Made by a program: the position numbers and the translations under genes. Positions 1-11,304 of a stretch of DNA of 64,000 nt are shown here, in pieces. Every line of letters starts with the position of its first letter. Position 1 is the first letter of the stretch. A model generated the notes under the pieces. The model was not told the DNA's origin, made no database searches, and worked only from the letters and a program-made list of their open reading frames with translations. The DNA comes from Cryptomeria japonica (lineage: Eukaryota; Streptophyta; Pinopsida; Cupressales; Cupressaceae): assembly GCF_030272615.1 (NCBI RefSeq), contig NW_026729146.1, positions 62,001-126,000 on the forward strand, given 5' to 3'.

Positions 1-36
1 TTGAATTAAGAGAAAATGGTAATCTTGCTCTGTTAC

Positions 37-57
37 CTGGATCTCAACAACTTCCAT
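37..57 (-). CDS. Exon 1 of a PGG-domain gene copy, rest outside the window
   Basis: This is the same 21 nt as exon 1 of the complete gene at 42554-42574. On the minus strand it reads ATG and six further codons (MEVVEIQ), followed directly by a GTAACA splice donor at 36-31. The remaining exons would lie to the left of position 1. If the tandem array is real, this is a second PGG gene copy about 42.5 kb from the complete one. A seven-codon exon means nothing alone; the call rests wholly on the full copy. Confidence 0.55.
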
Positions 58-177
58 AGTCCTCACCTTTAAGTGCACCGGTAGATCTGCTTTTCTTGTT
101 TTCCTTCGCTTGTTGACAAGTAAAATTAAACAAAAGCATGTGTGTAATATAGAATGAATGCCCTCGCTTCATCCCAG

Positions 178-188
178 CTATATATTAT
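178..188 (-). promoter_or_regulatory. Candidate TATA box for the PGG gene copy
   Basis: The minus strand reads ATAATATATAG about 125-130 bp upstream of the exon 1 ATG. That spacing allows a start site near position 150 and a 5' leader of roughly 95 nt. The site lies inside the inverted-repeat element. It is a match by sequence and position only, in an AT-rich setting. Confidence 0.3.
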
Positions 189-244
189 GTGAGTTAAAGC
201 CCCCGGTGCTCAAGAATCTCTTTTTATTTCCCTTTATTTAAAAA

Positions 245-563
245 TTCTGAGCGTCCGACACGAATGACTTCCTAATATGAGAATCTTAGTAGATTGGCTT
301 CCCGAAACATCATTCTGAGCGTCTGACACGAATGACTTCTTAATATGAGAATCCTTGACAAAGGGAATGGGCCCACAACAGCCACCTAAGCAGTCAAAGG
401 CTTAGTGTGTGATGTTTAAGGCATCCCCATTCGGAGCGTCTGACACGACTGACTTCTTAATATGAGAATCTTTGTCGATTGGCTTCCCGAAACATTATTC
501 TGACGGTCCGACATGAATGAATTCTTAATATGAGAATCTTTGTAGATTGGCTTCCCGAAACAT
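245..563. repeat. Four copies of a 68-bp direct repeat inside the inverted-repeat element
   Basis: Copies begin TTCTGAGCG or similar at 245, 313, 430 and 498. Neighbouring pairs are exactly 68 bp apart (245/313 and 430/498). Each full copy carries TCCGACACGAATGACTTC-like and GGCTTCCCGAAACAT blocks. The second copy is cut off near 356 and followed by a ~70-bp unrelated insert. This looks like a duplicated pair that was itself duplicated. Confidence 0.85.
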
Positions 564-810
564 CCGTCACCCAAGTGTTTAACAGATTACCTAAACTAAG
601 GTGAAAGTACAAGCACGTCCACACTGAATACCTAAACAGTCAAACCTTTTACCTCACAATAGAAATCTATTTTGAACGCTGCAAAGAAAGTAGAGACAAT
701 CGAATTTTTAACTTTGTGACCTTGACTCTGTCGTGTCGAACGCAGTTTCCTGGGCGACCATTCTCATTTTTCTATATTACACACGCTTTTGTTTAATTTT
801 ACTCGTTAAC

Positions 811-2289
811 AATGTGAGTCTGACGTAAAAGGCTTTGATTGTTTACATATTTAGTGTGGATAAGCCATTCTTTTAATGTTATAGTTTATTTTAGATTAGT
901 ATATAAGGAAAAATGTGTATAAAGTAAAAGTTTTTTAAAAATTTAAGTTTTTGTCTCTTTAAATATTAAATTAAAAAAAATTATGGAAGTATTTTAAATT
1001 TCGCTGAATTTAATTATTTATTTTGTAGTAGTTATTCAAAAAAATCATATATCAAAAAATTTAAGTTTAAGTTGTTAATCTATTCAAATTTAAGTATTTT
1101 AAGTGTATACGTAGAATTGGAAGATGTGCTTGAACGTTTACAAATAATCACAAAAGGGACAATGAAGATTAGGTACACTTGGATTAGTCTAAAACTAATG
1201 AAGAGACCTTAATAAATAATTTACAAGAAAATGGTCAATGCTACAAGGAACATTATATAATTATCAAGGGAATTTGTGGAATCCTTTTCTTGAAGGCCAT
1301 AAAAAATTTCCTAATAAATTAATAAATTTCCAAGTTTCTAGTATAAATGCTTAGGAGCACACTAAGGAATGTAATAAGCGTGAGTGGCTACAAATGCCTT
1401 AGAATAGATCTAAACATTCTTAGAAAAATAGAGTTACGATGGCTATACAATACTATAATTTTATCTCACTTAGAAGTAAAATGGCCAAAGAGAAGAAGAA
1501 TAGAAACCCAAAAAGATTCCAAGAGACCTAAGAGTCTCACATGGTTAATGATAGAATATGGTTATCTACCACTATTTACTATATATTGAAGCTAAAATGA
1601 ATGTTTCAAGACATATTAAAGTATGTTAGAATTACCCTCTTCCTCTATAAGAGAAACTGTCATTAGTAAAGTGGCCTCTGAGAAGTTATTAGTGGAAATT
1701 GGGAAGGGAAATATTGTAACACCTTCTTGTTCACAGTCTTGAGATGTCTAGATCTCAAAATTATTAATGTCATGACTATATGTCTGGGAGTTTGATTTTT
1801 GGATTAGCTATCTATAATGGATAACTATCTTAATGTTTTGATGATTAATAAAAGCGGGATAGGCCCAAACTATTAGATATCTACAAGGCGACACCAAGAG
1901 TACATGAGAGATGCGCAACCAAAAAAAACACCGTACTACAACACAACCAAAATCCTGCAGAGAAACTTGAAAGCTAGCAATCAAACTAAAACTAGCAAAA
2001 ACCAAAAAGAAACGAACCTACAAAAAACAAGAATAGCCACCCTGTAAAGGCACAAAAAATTGGCTAACTACATGGGGGAAACTTTTCCTAGACAATCTTG
2101 GCACAAAATTAAAACTTAATCAGAAAAGGGCACCATTTTGCTTGAACTGATCCCAGAGCCAAAGGAAACCAACACAAAGTCAGGGATGGCTTTAACTAGA
2201 GACGCCATGGGGCCTAAACCCACAACTAGGGCCCTTGTGTATTTACATTTATTTTCCCTTTTCCTATCCATCTCAACCTAGATAGCCTA
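811..2289. other. AT-rich intergenic DNA, no supported gene
   Basis: An 80-codon open frame at 1347-1589 on the plus strand has no recognisable family, no domain and a composition like its surroundings, so I do not call it a gene. No RNA gene or long repeat was seen. Confidence 0.6.
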
Positions 2290-2924
2290 CAAGGAGGCAT
2301 TGTGCATACTAGCCACGTTCCTACAAGCAATATTAACCTCCTCAATTTTATTCTTGAGGGCCTCTTGGGATTTATTTACCTCTTCTAGCTCAATTTTGGT
2401 CCCTGCCATTTTCATCTTGATGTCCAAGTCTTCCATCTTCCCACCCACCTTATCCCACTGTCCATAAGGCCAACAAGGTCATTGGTAGATTTCCACACTC
2501 TCTTCACCAAGATCATCCAACCAAGTATTAGCCCTAGCTTCGACCTTTATCGTCACATCCAAATGATTAATTTTCCTGATAGAATCATTTGTCTACCCAA
2601 ATAGCCACATGAATAGGATATCTTTCCTTTGCAACTTTAGTAAAGACCAAAATAGAACTAAAGGGCTTGGTATTTGCAGAGGGAGGAGGGTTTTTGTGGG
2701 GAACAGTAGGGGGCATCAACATTATAAGTATCAGCAGGGGACCAGTCCAATCCTGTGGTTTCTGAGGAGTTTGACTCATCTAATAAACTAGATTTAGAAG
2801 TTGAATCATTAACAATCTCAAAATTATTATGCATCTCAAGTTAGGTTTCAACATCTTCATCCTTTTTAGTGGTGACAATAGCTTTAAATTTGGCCATAGG
2901 CAGAGGGTTTTTTCTAGTGGGCAT
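2290..2924 (-). pseudogene. Decayed reading frame, unknown protein with coiled-coil stretch
   Basis: On the minus strand an ATG at 2924-2922 opens a frame beginning MPTRKNPLPMAKFKAIV, rich in charged and Ser/Thr residues. It runs to about 2650 with in-frame TAA or TAG at three places where glutamine would fit. After frameshifts, a heptad-like, Glu/Lys-rich stretch (KIELEEVNKSQEALKNKIEE) follows near 2410-2340 and suggests a coiled coil. I do not recognise the family. A gag-like retroelement protein or a dead host gene are both possible. It lies upstream of the larger dead frame at 4440-6930 only in the sense of map order; no link is shown. Confidence 0.4.
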
Positions 2925-4439
2925 TTTTTACCTAAGTGTGACAGTTCACTAGAATTGGAGGGAGTGACAATGAGATCAACATATACCCTAGGTCATAAGT
3001 GGACCCAATCTCAACATTGGGGATCTCACTTGAGGGGTTTAAGACCAAGTGGAAATTCTATAACATATGGATGAGGGTCTAGTGAAGAGAGGGTTTACCT
3101 TTAGCAATAGATTTAGAAATAGATTGCAAAAGAGAGGAGAAAACCCAGTAGGGAAAATTCATTCTTACCCTGTGGTTAAGGTGATTCAACATGGGGAAAA
3201 TCTAGGAAGTGGAAATTCCTTTACCTTTGGTCCAGAGTGAAGTACTTCATGAGAAGAAGGGCCACCTCTTTCCAGATACTAGGAATCTCTTCCTTGTTGT
3301 TGATTGACAAAATTTCTTTTATGAATACAGCCTTATGGGAAACTCATTAATGGGAGACCTGTGCAGATTCACTGAGTGACCTCTGGGATTTTAGAAGCTA
3401 ACTCTTCATATATAGGGGGGGAAAGTGATAGAAGGAAAAATTAAAGAAAAAATACTCCATAGCAATGCGCTGAGATAATTTGGAACTAAGACACAAAGAA
3501 AACATCATAAACCTGTAGCTCGGAGGTCCATTCAACAATCTACATGCCTGGAAACTTGAAAATGAAACATAAACAATATCTCATTTGACATAAAGAAATA
3601 TATACCATTCATCCACTAGATAACAAGTTCATGAAAACATAGTTTAATTTGCAGATTCTTATAGCATGTATTTAAGAAGTCATACAAAATTACAAAAACG
3701 CACAGAAACAAGTCCTTCCACACCGAAATACAATGATCATAAAGGCTAGAGGCATAATTCGACTAGAGTCTCAAAAGAAAAATTACAAATTAAAGGCATA
3801 ATTCTAATAGCAATTGTCTATATTCTTCTTCCTAATTTTTGAATCCTTGCAAAAGGAAAAAGCATCCCTTAAATAAACCTGAGACAAGTGCCTGATGGAG
3901 AAAATAGAGAGAATGCTTAAAACAATAAGCATCACTGGAAATGTTGTAAGCAACTATGAAACGACCTCCCACAAGATAAAACAAAAATGATTCGGCCTTT
4001 TGCACAACTTCTATTAGATCTTCTAACGATGGATAAAAACAAAGGAATCTGCAACCACCATCAAAACTGCAAGCCATTAGCAACAAGAAAAAACATCTCC
4101 TCATGCTAATAAACAACAATGCTCAGTGGATGCATCAAACCAACGTGGCAGCGGGAGGGAGTGTCCTAAGGCTACAACAAAAAAGCATAAGGTACCTTAC
4201 GAGGAACTGCCACGTGGTGCGGGTGAAAGCTTGCGAATATACAGGCTTGAAGATGAAGGCCCACCAAATATTGAAAACAACAATACTAGCACATGTCAAC
4301 ACCACTTGACTTCTTGGCAAAGGGAAAGGAGGAGCTTGAACGTTACAAGCCGTGCTACCACATGGATGTGGGGAGGCAAAAAAAAACTTCGGGCAAAAAA
4401 GTACTAAGGCCCGGGGATAAAATAGAAGCTAACTCCCTA
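2925..4439. other. Intergenic, no supported gene
   Basis: Short open frames occur on both strands (for example 3832-4119 minus and 4126-4407 plus) but they overlap each other and show no recognisable domain. The plus-strand frame at 4126-4407 is hydrophilic and Asn/Thr/Arg-rich and could be a fragment of a decayed element. I cannot support either. Confidence 0.5.
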
Positions 4440-6930
4440 AAAGGGGCAGGGGAGACTTAAATTCTACATTTCTTGGTGACTTCTAGGAAAATATCGCTTG
4501 TGGGATGCCAATACCCAACATCTTTGGTTTCACAAACTAGACCTATGCTTCTAGCTTGAAAATCTTGTCAAAAAGTTGTTGCGGGGGAGACCAATCTTCT
4601 TCGTAATGGATAGGTTGAGCCTTGAGAGCTTGAAAATTTTGATCTATCTCCCGGACATCCTTGAAAGGAACTATTTCTAGTTAATTATAAGTTGATTCAA
4701 GCATAGTAAGGAGTTTAGCAAAAGGAAGAAACAAGGCCATGAACTCATCTTCTTCAGGGGGATCACTCAATGCTTGGAGGGATGACTCATCCTACTACTT
4801 GTGCACTATCAAACTTGATAGGTTCTCGGCTCCCATGATTGCATAATCCATAAGAAAAGGGGAGGGTAAACCGAGCTTGACAAAGTCTTTGAGGAACTCT
4901 GTGACAAGGTCGATAGAAACTTTTAAACTCAATAGACTTGGAGCAGCTTGTTTGGCCATTTTTTTGCAATTAATGAAGTGGTTAGTATTTTGAATTATTC
5001 CTTCAAAATTTGTGACTCCCGCTGTAGCTAACTCCTGAGGAGAAATGACATAAAGCCAATCAACTAACCTCTGAGCCTCGGGAATTTTGGAAGCCAAAAC
5101 TTGCATGGCGTATTCAACGAAAGGGTCAACCTTAGCATACAAACTTTCAGAAAATGTTAAGAAACACAAAACTAATTCCAAAAGAAGAGTGGACTACTTT
5201 ATCTTTTCTCAATATGCATTATGAAGCCCTTGCATCATGAAGCCCCCACATCAAATAAGTGAAATTTGCAGGGGGAGCATGCTGAGGGGTCGATGTCTTT
5301 GAGAAGAGTTCTATCTCAGCATCTTTGGATTCTAATCGCTCATGAATTTCCTTCAAGTCTTGTCCTGAACCTCATCTTGTAGATGCTTGCCTCATGCCTA
5401 TTGATTTGCAATGGCCACTTGACAATCACGAAGCTCTTGGGCAGAATGAGTTTGCAAGATGTGGAATTCTTGCAAAATCTTATCTTTTCTTTCTCTCTCC
5501 TCCGCTAGAAGGCTTTGAGTTCCAACCAATTCTTGATGCTCTTTCTCCTTTTCTGGAGTAAATTTCTGTAGTTGTGTTTGAACTTGGGCCACATCTGAGG
5601 AAGAGGCTTGTCTATACAACAACTCTTGTGTTTTATCATGTAACTCATTGAAAATTGTTTTCCTAGCAAACAATTTCATTTTCAATAGATCCTCAGAGGT
5701 CTTTAATGCCTTTTGGAGTTAATCCCTCTCATCCTTCTCTTGCAATATTGTGGACTACAAGCGGGTCACTTTCGCTTCTCTAACCTTACCCTCCTTCATC
5801 AACTGCTCATTTGTATCTTTTACTCTTCCTAGATCAACTGTGAGTTTCTCTAGGGAGCGGGAATGTTTTAGATGGTCCAAAGAGACCATCTTGTGGGATT
5901 CCTATAGGATTTCCACTCTATCATGTGGTTGGGCTCTATTCAAATCAATGCCAAAGGCATGCATAGAATAGTCTTCAGGCTACATTTGATTTGCTGATTT
6001 GACAATATTTAGCATAATGGCCGTGAACCCTAAATTTTGGTGATCCTCCCTGAAGATAGTTTGAATGCAAGGCTCAGCGGGCTTCTGAGAATCTTTAGTG
6101 ATTCTTTTTTGTCCCCTCTGAGCACGGGTGAGCTTGCCTTGATCTGCATACTAATGGAATTATAAAGGTACAAAGAGCATTTGCCTTGCGAAAGGAGCTC
6201 CTGGGGTTGGGACAAAAGGAACAGGAGCCATGCTAGCTTGCAATTAGGTTGGAGCTATCAAGGAGAGCATAGTTGGGGAAAAAGGGGGAATCCCAGGGAA
6301 GACAATGGTAGGTGAGGAGAACAACGACCCAATACTAGATGAAGCTGTAGATGAAAAAATTGCAAACCTGAGGACATGCGAAGAATAAGACTTATCTGTC
6401 GACTGACTTGGGGTTTGAAAAGAGTGAGTCATGCTAGCTGAGCTATCAAAAGTGCAAACGCTAGGTGAGGGAGATGTAAATGTGCTTGTGGAAGATGCAA
6501 TTGATTGGGTTTACACAGACAGCGTAGGAGATGCGGCTATTTCAAGATTATCTAGCATGATAACATGGTTGATGGAGGGTGACGGTGACACACAAACCAG
6601 AGATTGAGAAGAACGAAGAGGGAAAGAAAAAAGTACATGCGCTGGAGCGATGGTTGGTGCAAGTGAGACTTGTGTCTATATAGGAGTTTGGGTCTACAAA
6701 GCCTCCATATTGTTAGGAATTCTCTTATAGGCTTCTTTAGAGAGTGAAAACCCATCAGTTGATGATGAGAGTGGCTTGAGAAAGCGTGATATTTTAAAGG
6801 ATACTAAGGTATGCTTTTCAACTATTATCACATATACCGAATTAGGGAAATAAATTCTAATTATATAGTGTTGATCTAGCTCTGGACATTTTCCATCGCA
6901 GCTAGCTCTTAAATCCATTCTTAGTTGCAC
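4440..6930 (-). pseudogene. Long decayed ORF (~800 codons), Ser/Thr-rich N part and coiled-coil middle, unknown family
   Basis: One minus-strand frame runs from an apparent start at 6930 (MQLRMDLRASC) to about 5395 without any frameshift. It is interrupted by about eleven stops: seven TAG, four TAA, no TGA. Most sit where glutamine reads naturally, e.g. between RD and LQKALK. Order of parts: a ~85-residue N region; a Ser/Thr/Pro-rich stretch (~6600-6240); a basic block (GKLTRAQRGQKRI); a Glu/Lys/Gln-rich coiled coil (~5960-5400); then, after a local frameshift pair near 5370 and 5230, a more globular C part with few breaks (4795-5181, containing VDPFVEYAMQVLASKIPEAQ). The tail fades near 4440. 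No domain is recognised. It could be a dead host gene or a gag-like element protein. Confidence 0.5.
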
Positions 6931-7101
6931 ATTATTATTTCATCATCAGAGGATTTTTAAATTTCATAAATTAGAGGTGTCCGAATAATTGTCATAGCCT
7001 GTAAGTGTTAGCTGGAAGCATTGTTGACATAAAAGGGCCTTAGTTGCTTTTCCCGAATTCTGTTTAAATTTAATATCCATTTGGGAAATCTCCAACACTA
7101 A

Positions 7102-7353
7102 GAACGGTGCTACCCTGGAATTTCAGAGGAACAAAAGATTAAATTTGTTGATGTATCTTTTTATTTCGCCGAAGGTGACTCCTTATCTAAAATGGACCAG
7201 CTGATTGATTTGCATCTACGGTACAGACTCTTCCAGACAGAGTGCAAGATGATTTGGATCATCCTGGCGGTTGAACATCGTTTGTTTTTCATTCGCCCAG
7301 CTGTTGTCAAATGCACTGCAAACTTTACAAATCGACGGTTTACAACTTTGTAG
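7102..7353 (+). other. Stop-to-stop open frame of 83 codons, unexplained
   Basis: Between TAA at 7099 and TAG at 7351 the plus strand is open for 83 codons in a locally GC-richer patch than the AT-rich flanks. The translation includes EGDSLSKMDQLIDLHLRYRL. There is no recognised domain and the first ATG is well inside. It might be an exon fragment. A minus-strand 70-codon frame over the same bases is equally open, which weakens either reading. Confidence 0.15.
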
Positions 7354-7439
7354 AAGCGTGCAAGACGATTCAAAACACGCTGGTCGTTGATTTCCTGTCC
7401 ATCGCCTCCAGTGTTTTCTTCTCGTGCAATCTTTGCTTT

Positions 7440-8640
7440 AATTGATTAAGTGTCCAGATAAAACTGTTATATTATTTTCATCAATTTGTTTTCCGTTACT
7501 CTTAAAAACAACAGTGTCATTGGCATAGAGCGCTGGCATTTATTTCTTTTTCTATTTTGTTTCCTTCTCTGAAGGAGTCATGAGACTCTTTTTAATTTAA
7601 TTTTTAAAGTAAATAAATTAACAGTTTAATTAAAGATAACAACATTTTAATGAATCTATGTTACTTCTTAAAATCTTTTTATTTTATCAACGATATTTTA
7701 TTAACATTTTTACTTTTATTTTCATTATAGATTATAATTAAGATACATAATTACATTTTATAATTTTTTTTAATTTTTAAAAATATTTTATATTAAAATA
7801 TTATAAATAATTATACTGAATTTATTTAATCTTAAAATTTGAAAATTAATTTAAATTATTCATAATAATATTTTTTAAAAATTAATTATATTTTTTATTT
7901 CATAAAATTTAATTTATATGCATATTTATTTATGCGAGAATCTTTTTTATAATGAATTTAAATTTTTTAAATATATATGTATATAAATCATTTTTTTTAC
8001 ATGCAATCTTTAAATATTTTATTTTCTTCATTGCAATTTTAAGTTTTAGTAGTTGTACCATAAGTGAACCATGGACACTCAAGCACTACGATGCTCAATT
8101 ACTCTAACAACACTAGCCCTTAAATTATTTCATTTCATTTAATTATATATTTAACTTACAGGATTTATGAATATTGAAGTTTTTTAAAATTTAATTGTAT
8201 AATAATTTTTAGTGTTAAAGTAGAGAACTAAATATATATTAACCTGGAAATTTATTTTATTTATTTAATTATTCTATTAATTTACAAGTAACAATTAAAA
8301 TTTATTTATAATTATTTATATTTTAAAAATTATATTTATTATAGAATAATTATATTTTAAATTTTAATATTAATTTATATAAAAAATAAAAAAATTGATC
8401 AATATGAAAAGTGTTTTTAAATTTGATTTATAATAATTTAAATATTAAAATAGAAAACCAAAATTACATACATTACAATCATTGAAGTTTCAAATTTATT
8501 TTAATTATTTCTTTTTTATGAAACTATAAAATAATAATTATGAGTTAACAAAATTGATTTAGTTTACAATTGTTTATCCTATTCAACTTTAATATTTTGC
8601 AGAGAATTTATATTTTAAATTTTTCTCTTAATTTATATAA
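7440..8640. other. Very AT-rich intergenic DNA
   Basis: Homopolymeric A and T runs and ATTTA/TTAAT words dominate. No coding frame, RNA gene or clear repeat family was seen. Confidence 0.7.
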
Positions 8641-8818
8641 TAAAATAAATTTCAACCTTTCTTTGTCTTTCTCTCTTATATTTATCTTACTTACACTCCT
8701 TTGTAGACTAAGGCCCTCTTTATCTCTCGATCTCTCTATCTCTATACATATATGTGTCTCCTATTTCTCTTTATCTTGATCTCTCTACATCTTATCTTGA
8801 TCTCTCTACATCTATATG

Positions 8819-8848
8819 TATGTGTGTGTGTGTGCACACACACACACA

Positions 8849-8905
<57 letters not shown>
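8819..8905. repeat. Compound microsatellite (TG)n(CA)n(TC)n
   Basis: About 16 nt of TG are followed directly by about 24 nt of CA, which forms a self-complementary alternating purine-pyrimidine block. About 46 nt of TC follow. The TC run is 18 bp longer here than in the second unit (51336-51404) and is the largest difference seen between the units. Confidence 0.95.
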
Positions 8906-8907
<2 letters not shown>

Positions 8908-10300
8908 TGCAAACATAACATAATTAAAATGGTAAAAATGCTTTCATTGCCAAGTTATAAGAATGATTCCCCTTTCTTATTCTTCAAGCCTACTAAGTGA
9001 TTACCATAAAATATTTATTATATTATATTTAATTTTGAATAATTAGGGAAATTAATATTTGTTAGATTGTCTCAAAGCTTCATTTTATAAATCAATGTCA
9101 CATAGTGGACACCTCACATTTTGAGTAAATTGACTTTGTTAGATTGAGAATCCTGCACTTTATTCTATTTTAGTCTCAAATTTGTAGTTATGTCTGTCAC
9201 ACTCAAAACTTTAATTATTCTACATATTAGTTTGATCTTTGTACATGACCTTGAACTTCGCATCTAGGATCTTTATAATCTTGATCACCTCTAATATTTA
9301 AGAATGATAGTTCTTAAAAGTACCATCAAAACTTGTCATTTTGATGACAAGAATTCAATTAGCTTCCTACTTTATGTTAAGCCCTTAGATATATTCAAGT
9401 AAGAGTGTTAAATGCCTATGACTATCCTCATGATCTTGTATATTGATGGAATGCTCCTTAAGTAATGTTTTAGTGACATGTGAATGAGTTAATAAATTCA
9501 GTTGGATTGGGTTTCTCCTTTTATATAATACCCTACCATCAACAATTGAATACTTTGACTCAATGAACAATGAATAACTAGTAGTAAGTAAGACTAAGCT
9601 CATAATTAAATTTGAATTTGGAAAAGGGGTTCAATATCGTATGTTGTTATAAATCAAATTTAGGGTCTTACCCATCATTTTGAACTATATTCAAGAATAA
9701 AAATTTTGATGGTTAGGTATAAACCACTAAAGGATAAGACTTTTTACTTTTTAATTTTCCATTTACAAATTTATAAATTATTTTAGTTATTTCTCTTTTT
9801 ATGAAATTACAAATAATAATTAAAAGTTACTAGAATTAATCTAATTTATGGTTGTTTGTAATTATTATATGTTCATTGATAGCCATAAGCAACTTGTTCA
9901 TTCCAATAAAAGATAAATTTGTTGTAACTAACCTTAACTTTTCAAATTTAAAATTAATCATTTATGTAATTACTATAAAAATAATCAAGTTATTTGAGTG
10001 TACATGCACTCAATTATGAAGCTTTTGTGGCCTAATCTCTATGGCCCATAATTTCATTCTCTCCAAGTTTATTTATTGTCATAAAGATTGTACATGAAAC
10101 TAATGCAAATCAAGTATGGACCGTACAAGGAAAATAGCATGTCATATGCAATTTCCAAGCAACTTCCTCCCTTGGAACTTTCTCCTCAAATAGAGAATAA
10201 ATTTTGATTAGTTTTGTCGTACCAAAAATGTATGGATGACATGTGTCCTTAGGGATTTATGCTTAGGGTAGCATGTCCTTACTCTTTATTCCTATTAGTA
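8906..10300. other. AT-rich intergenic DNA, no supported gene
   Basis: There are only short, unrecognised frames, such as a 72-codon minus frame at 9385-9603. No structural RNA or long repeat was noticed. Confidence 0.6.
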
Positions 10301-10309
10301 TTTATCGCT

Positions 10310-11275
10310 CCCAATCCGTCTATATCCCTCACTCTCTATACCTCTCTCTCTCTCCATGTCTCATTCCTTTATCTATATCTTTCTCTACATATCTCTCTCT
10401 ATCTCTTCATCATCTCTTTCCCTATCCATCTATGCCTCTCTATATCACCCTTTATTTAATCTCTCCCTCAGCTACTCTACATAATGATCTCTATCACCCT
10501 TTATCTAATCTCTCACTCTCTCTCTCACTCTCTCTCTCTCTCTCTCTCTCCATCCTTCTATCTCTATCTCTTTCTCCCTTTCTATTCCCACATATCTCTA
10601 TCTCTCTTTCTTTTCCCATTTACCTCTATCTCTTTATATTTCTTGCTTTCTCTCTCTATCGCTCACTATTTCTCTCCCCCTTTCTCTATCTTTCAATATT
10701 TGTCTCCCTATCCTCCTCTCTATATCTCCTTTATCTCTATCACTCTATCTCACCATCTATATCTTTCTCTATATCTCCGTCTTCCTCTTCCTTTATATCT
10801 CTCTATATATTTTCCTCTATATCTCACCCTCTTTATCTCTAACTCTCTCTTGATTTGTCTCCCTCTTGCCCTATTACTATATATTCATCTCTACCTCTAT
10901 TTTCCTCTCTACCCCTCTATCTCTAGACATGTCTCCCTCTCTCTATCCATACATCTCTCTCCATCTCCCTCTTCCTAAACCACCATTTCTAAATTTCTTT
11001 GCTTATCTATCTCAAACTCTTTAGATTTCATCTTCCATATCTCACTCTATCTATCTATCTCATTATCTCTCCACCTCTCTCTACCCTTATATCTCTCCCT
11101 CTCTCTACCTCTTTATATATCACTTTCAATCTCTATATTTATCTTTCTATCTCTCACACTCTCATTTTACCCCTCTCTATATATCCCTCTCTTCTCTATC
11201 TCTTTACCTCTCCCTCTCCTTCTCCATCTCTATATTTATTTCTATCTTCCTCTCTCTCTATCTCCTTACCCCATG
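10310..11275. repeat. ~1-kb pyrimidine tract (CTCTCTAT-like low-complexity repeat)
   Basis: The plus strand is almost free of G and is built from TCTC, TATC and CCTC words, such as TCTCTATCTCTATATCTC variants. The Ser/Leu/Tyr-rich translations on the plus strand are artefacts of the repeat, not proteins. The tract ends at a unique flank, CCATGATGTACTACATAAAT near 11271, which resembles flanks of the second tract at 39.2-40.9 kb. Confidence 0.95.
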
Positions 11276-11304
11276 ATGTACTACATAAATATATGCAAAA
11301 ATAG

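Larger units (their letters stand above)
112..810. mobile_element. ~700-bp inverted-repeat element (MITE or foldback type, unclassified)
   Basis: The arms at 112-153 and 771-810 are inverted copies of each other, about 40 nt long with a few mismatches and a 2-nt gap. The left arm starts GTTGACAAGTAAAATTAAAC; the right arm ends GTTTAATTTTACTCGTTAAC. The interior holds four copies of a 68-bp repeat and no long reading frame. I found no clear target-site duplication, so the family and even mobility are uncertain. The left arm ends 55 bp upstream of the ATG of the PGG exon 1, so the element occupies the gene's promoter position. Confidence 0.55.

Noticed and set aside
3832..4119. 95-codon minus-strand frame rich in Phe, Leu and Cys
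   Set aside because: It resembles a membrane segment by composition only. There is no domain, no splice context, and overlapping plus-strand frames are equally open.
5390..6930. TAG and TAA as glutamine codons (variant genetic code) or removal by U-to-C RNA editing
   Set aside because: The same frame uses many CAA and CAG codons. Neighbouring retroelement relics show the same change at known Gln and Trp sites plus frameshifts. This is nuclear-type DNA, so methylation-linked C-to-T decay is simpler.
10273..11304. Long Ser/Leu/Tyr-rich open frames of up to 189 codons in pyrimidine tracts (also 39345-41007 and 52772-53803)
   Set aside because: They are translations of CTCT/TATC low-complexity DNA, open in several frames at once, with no domain.
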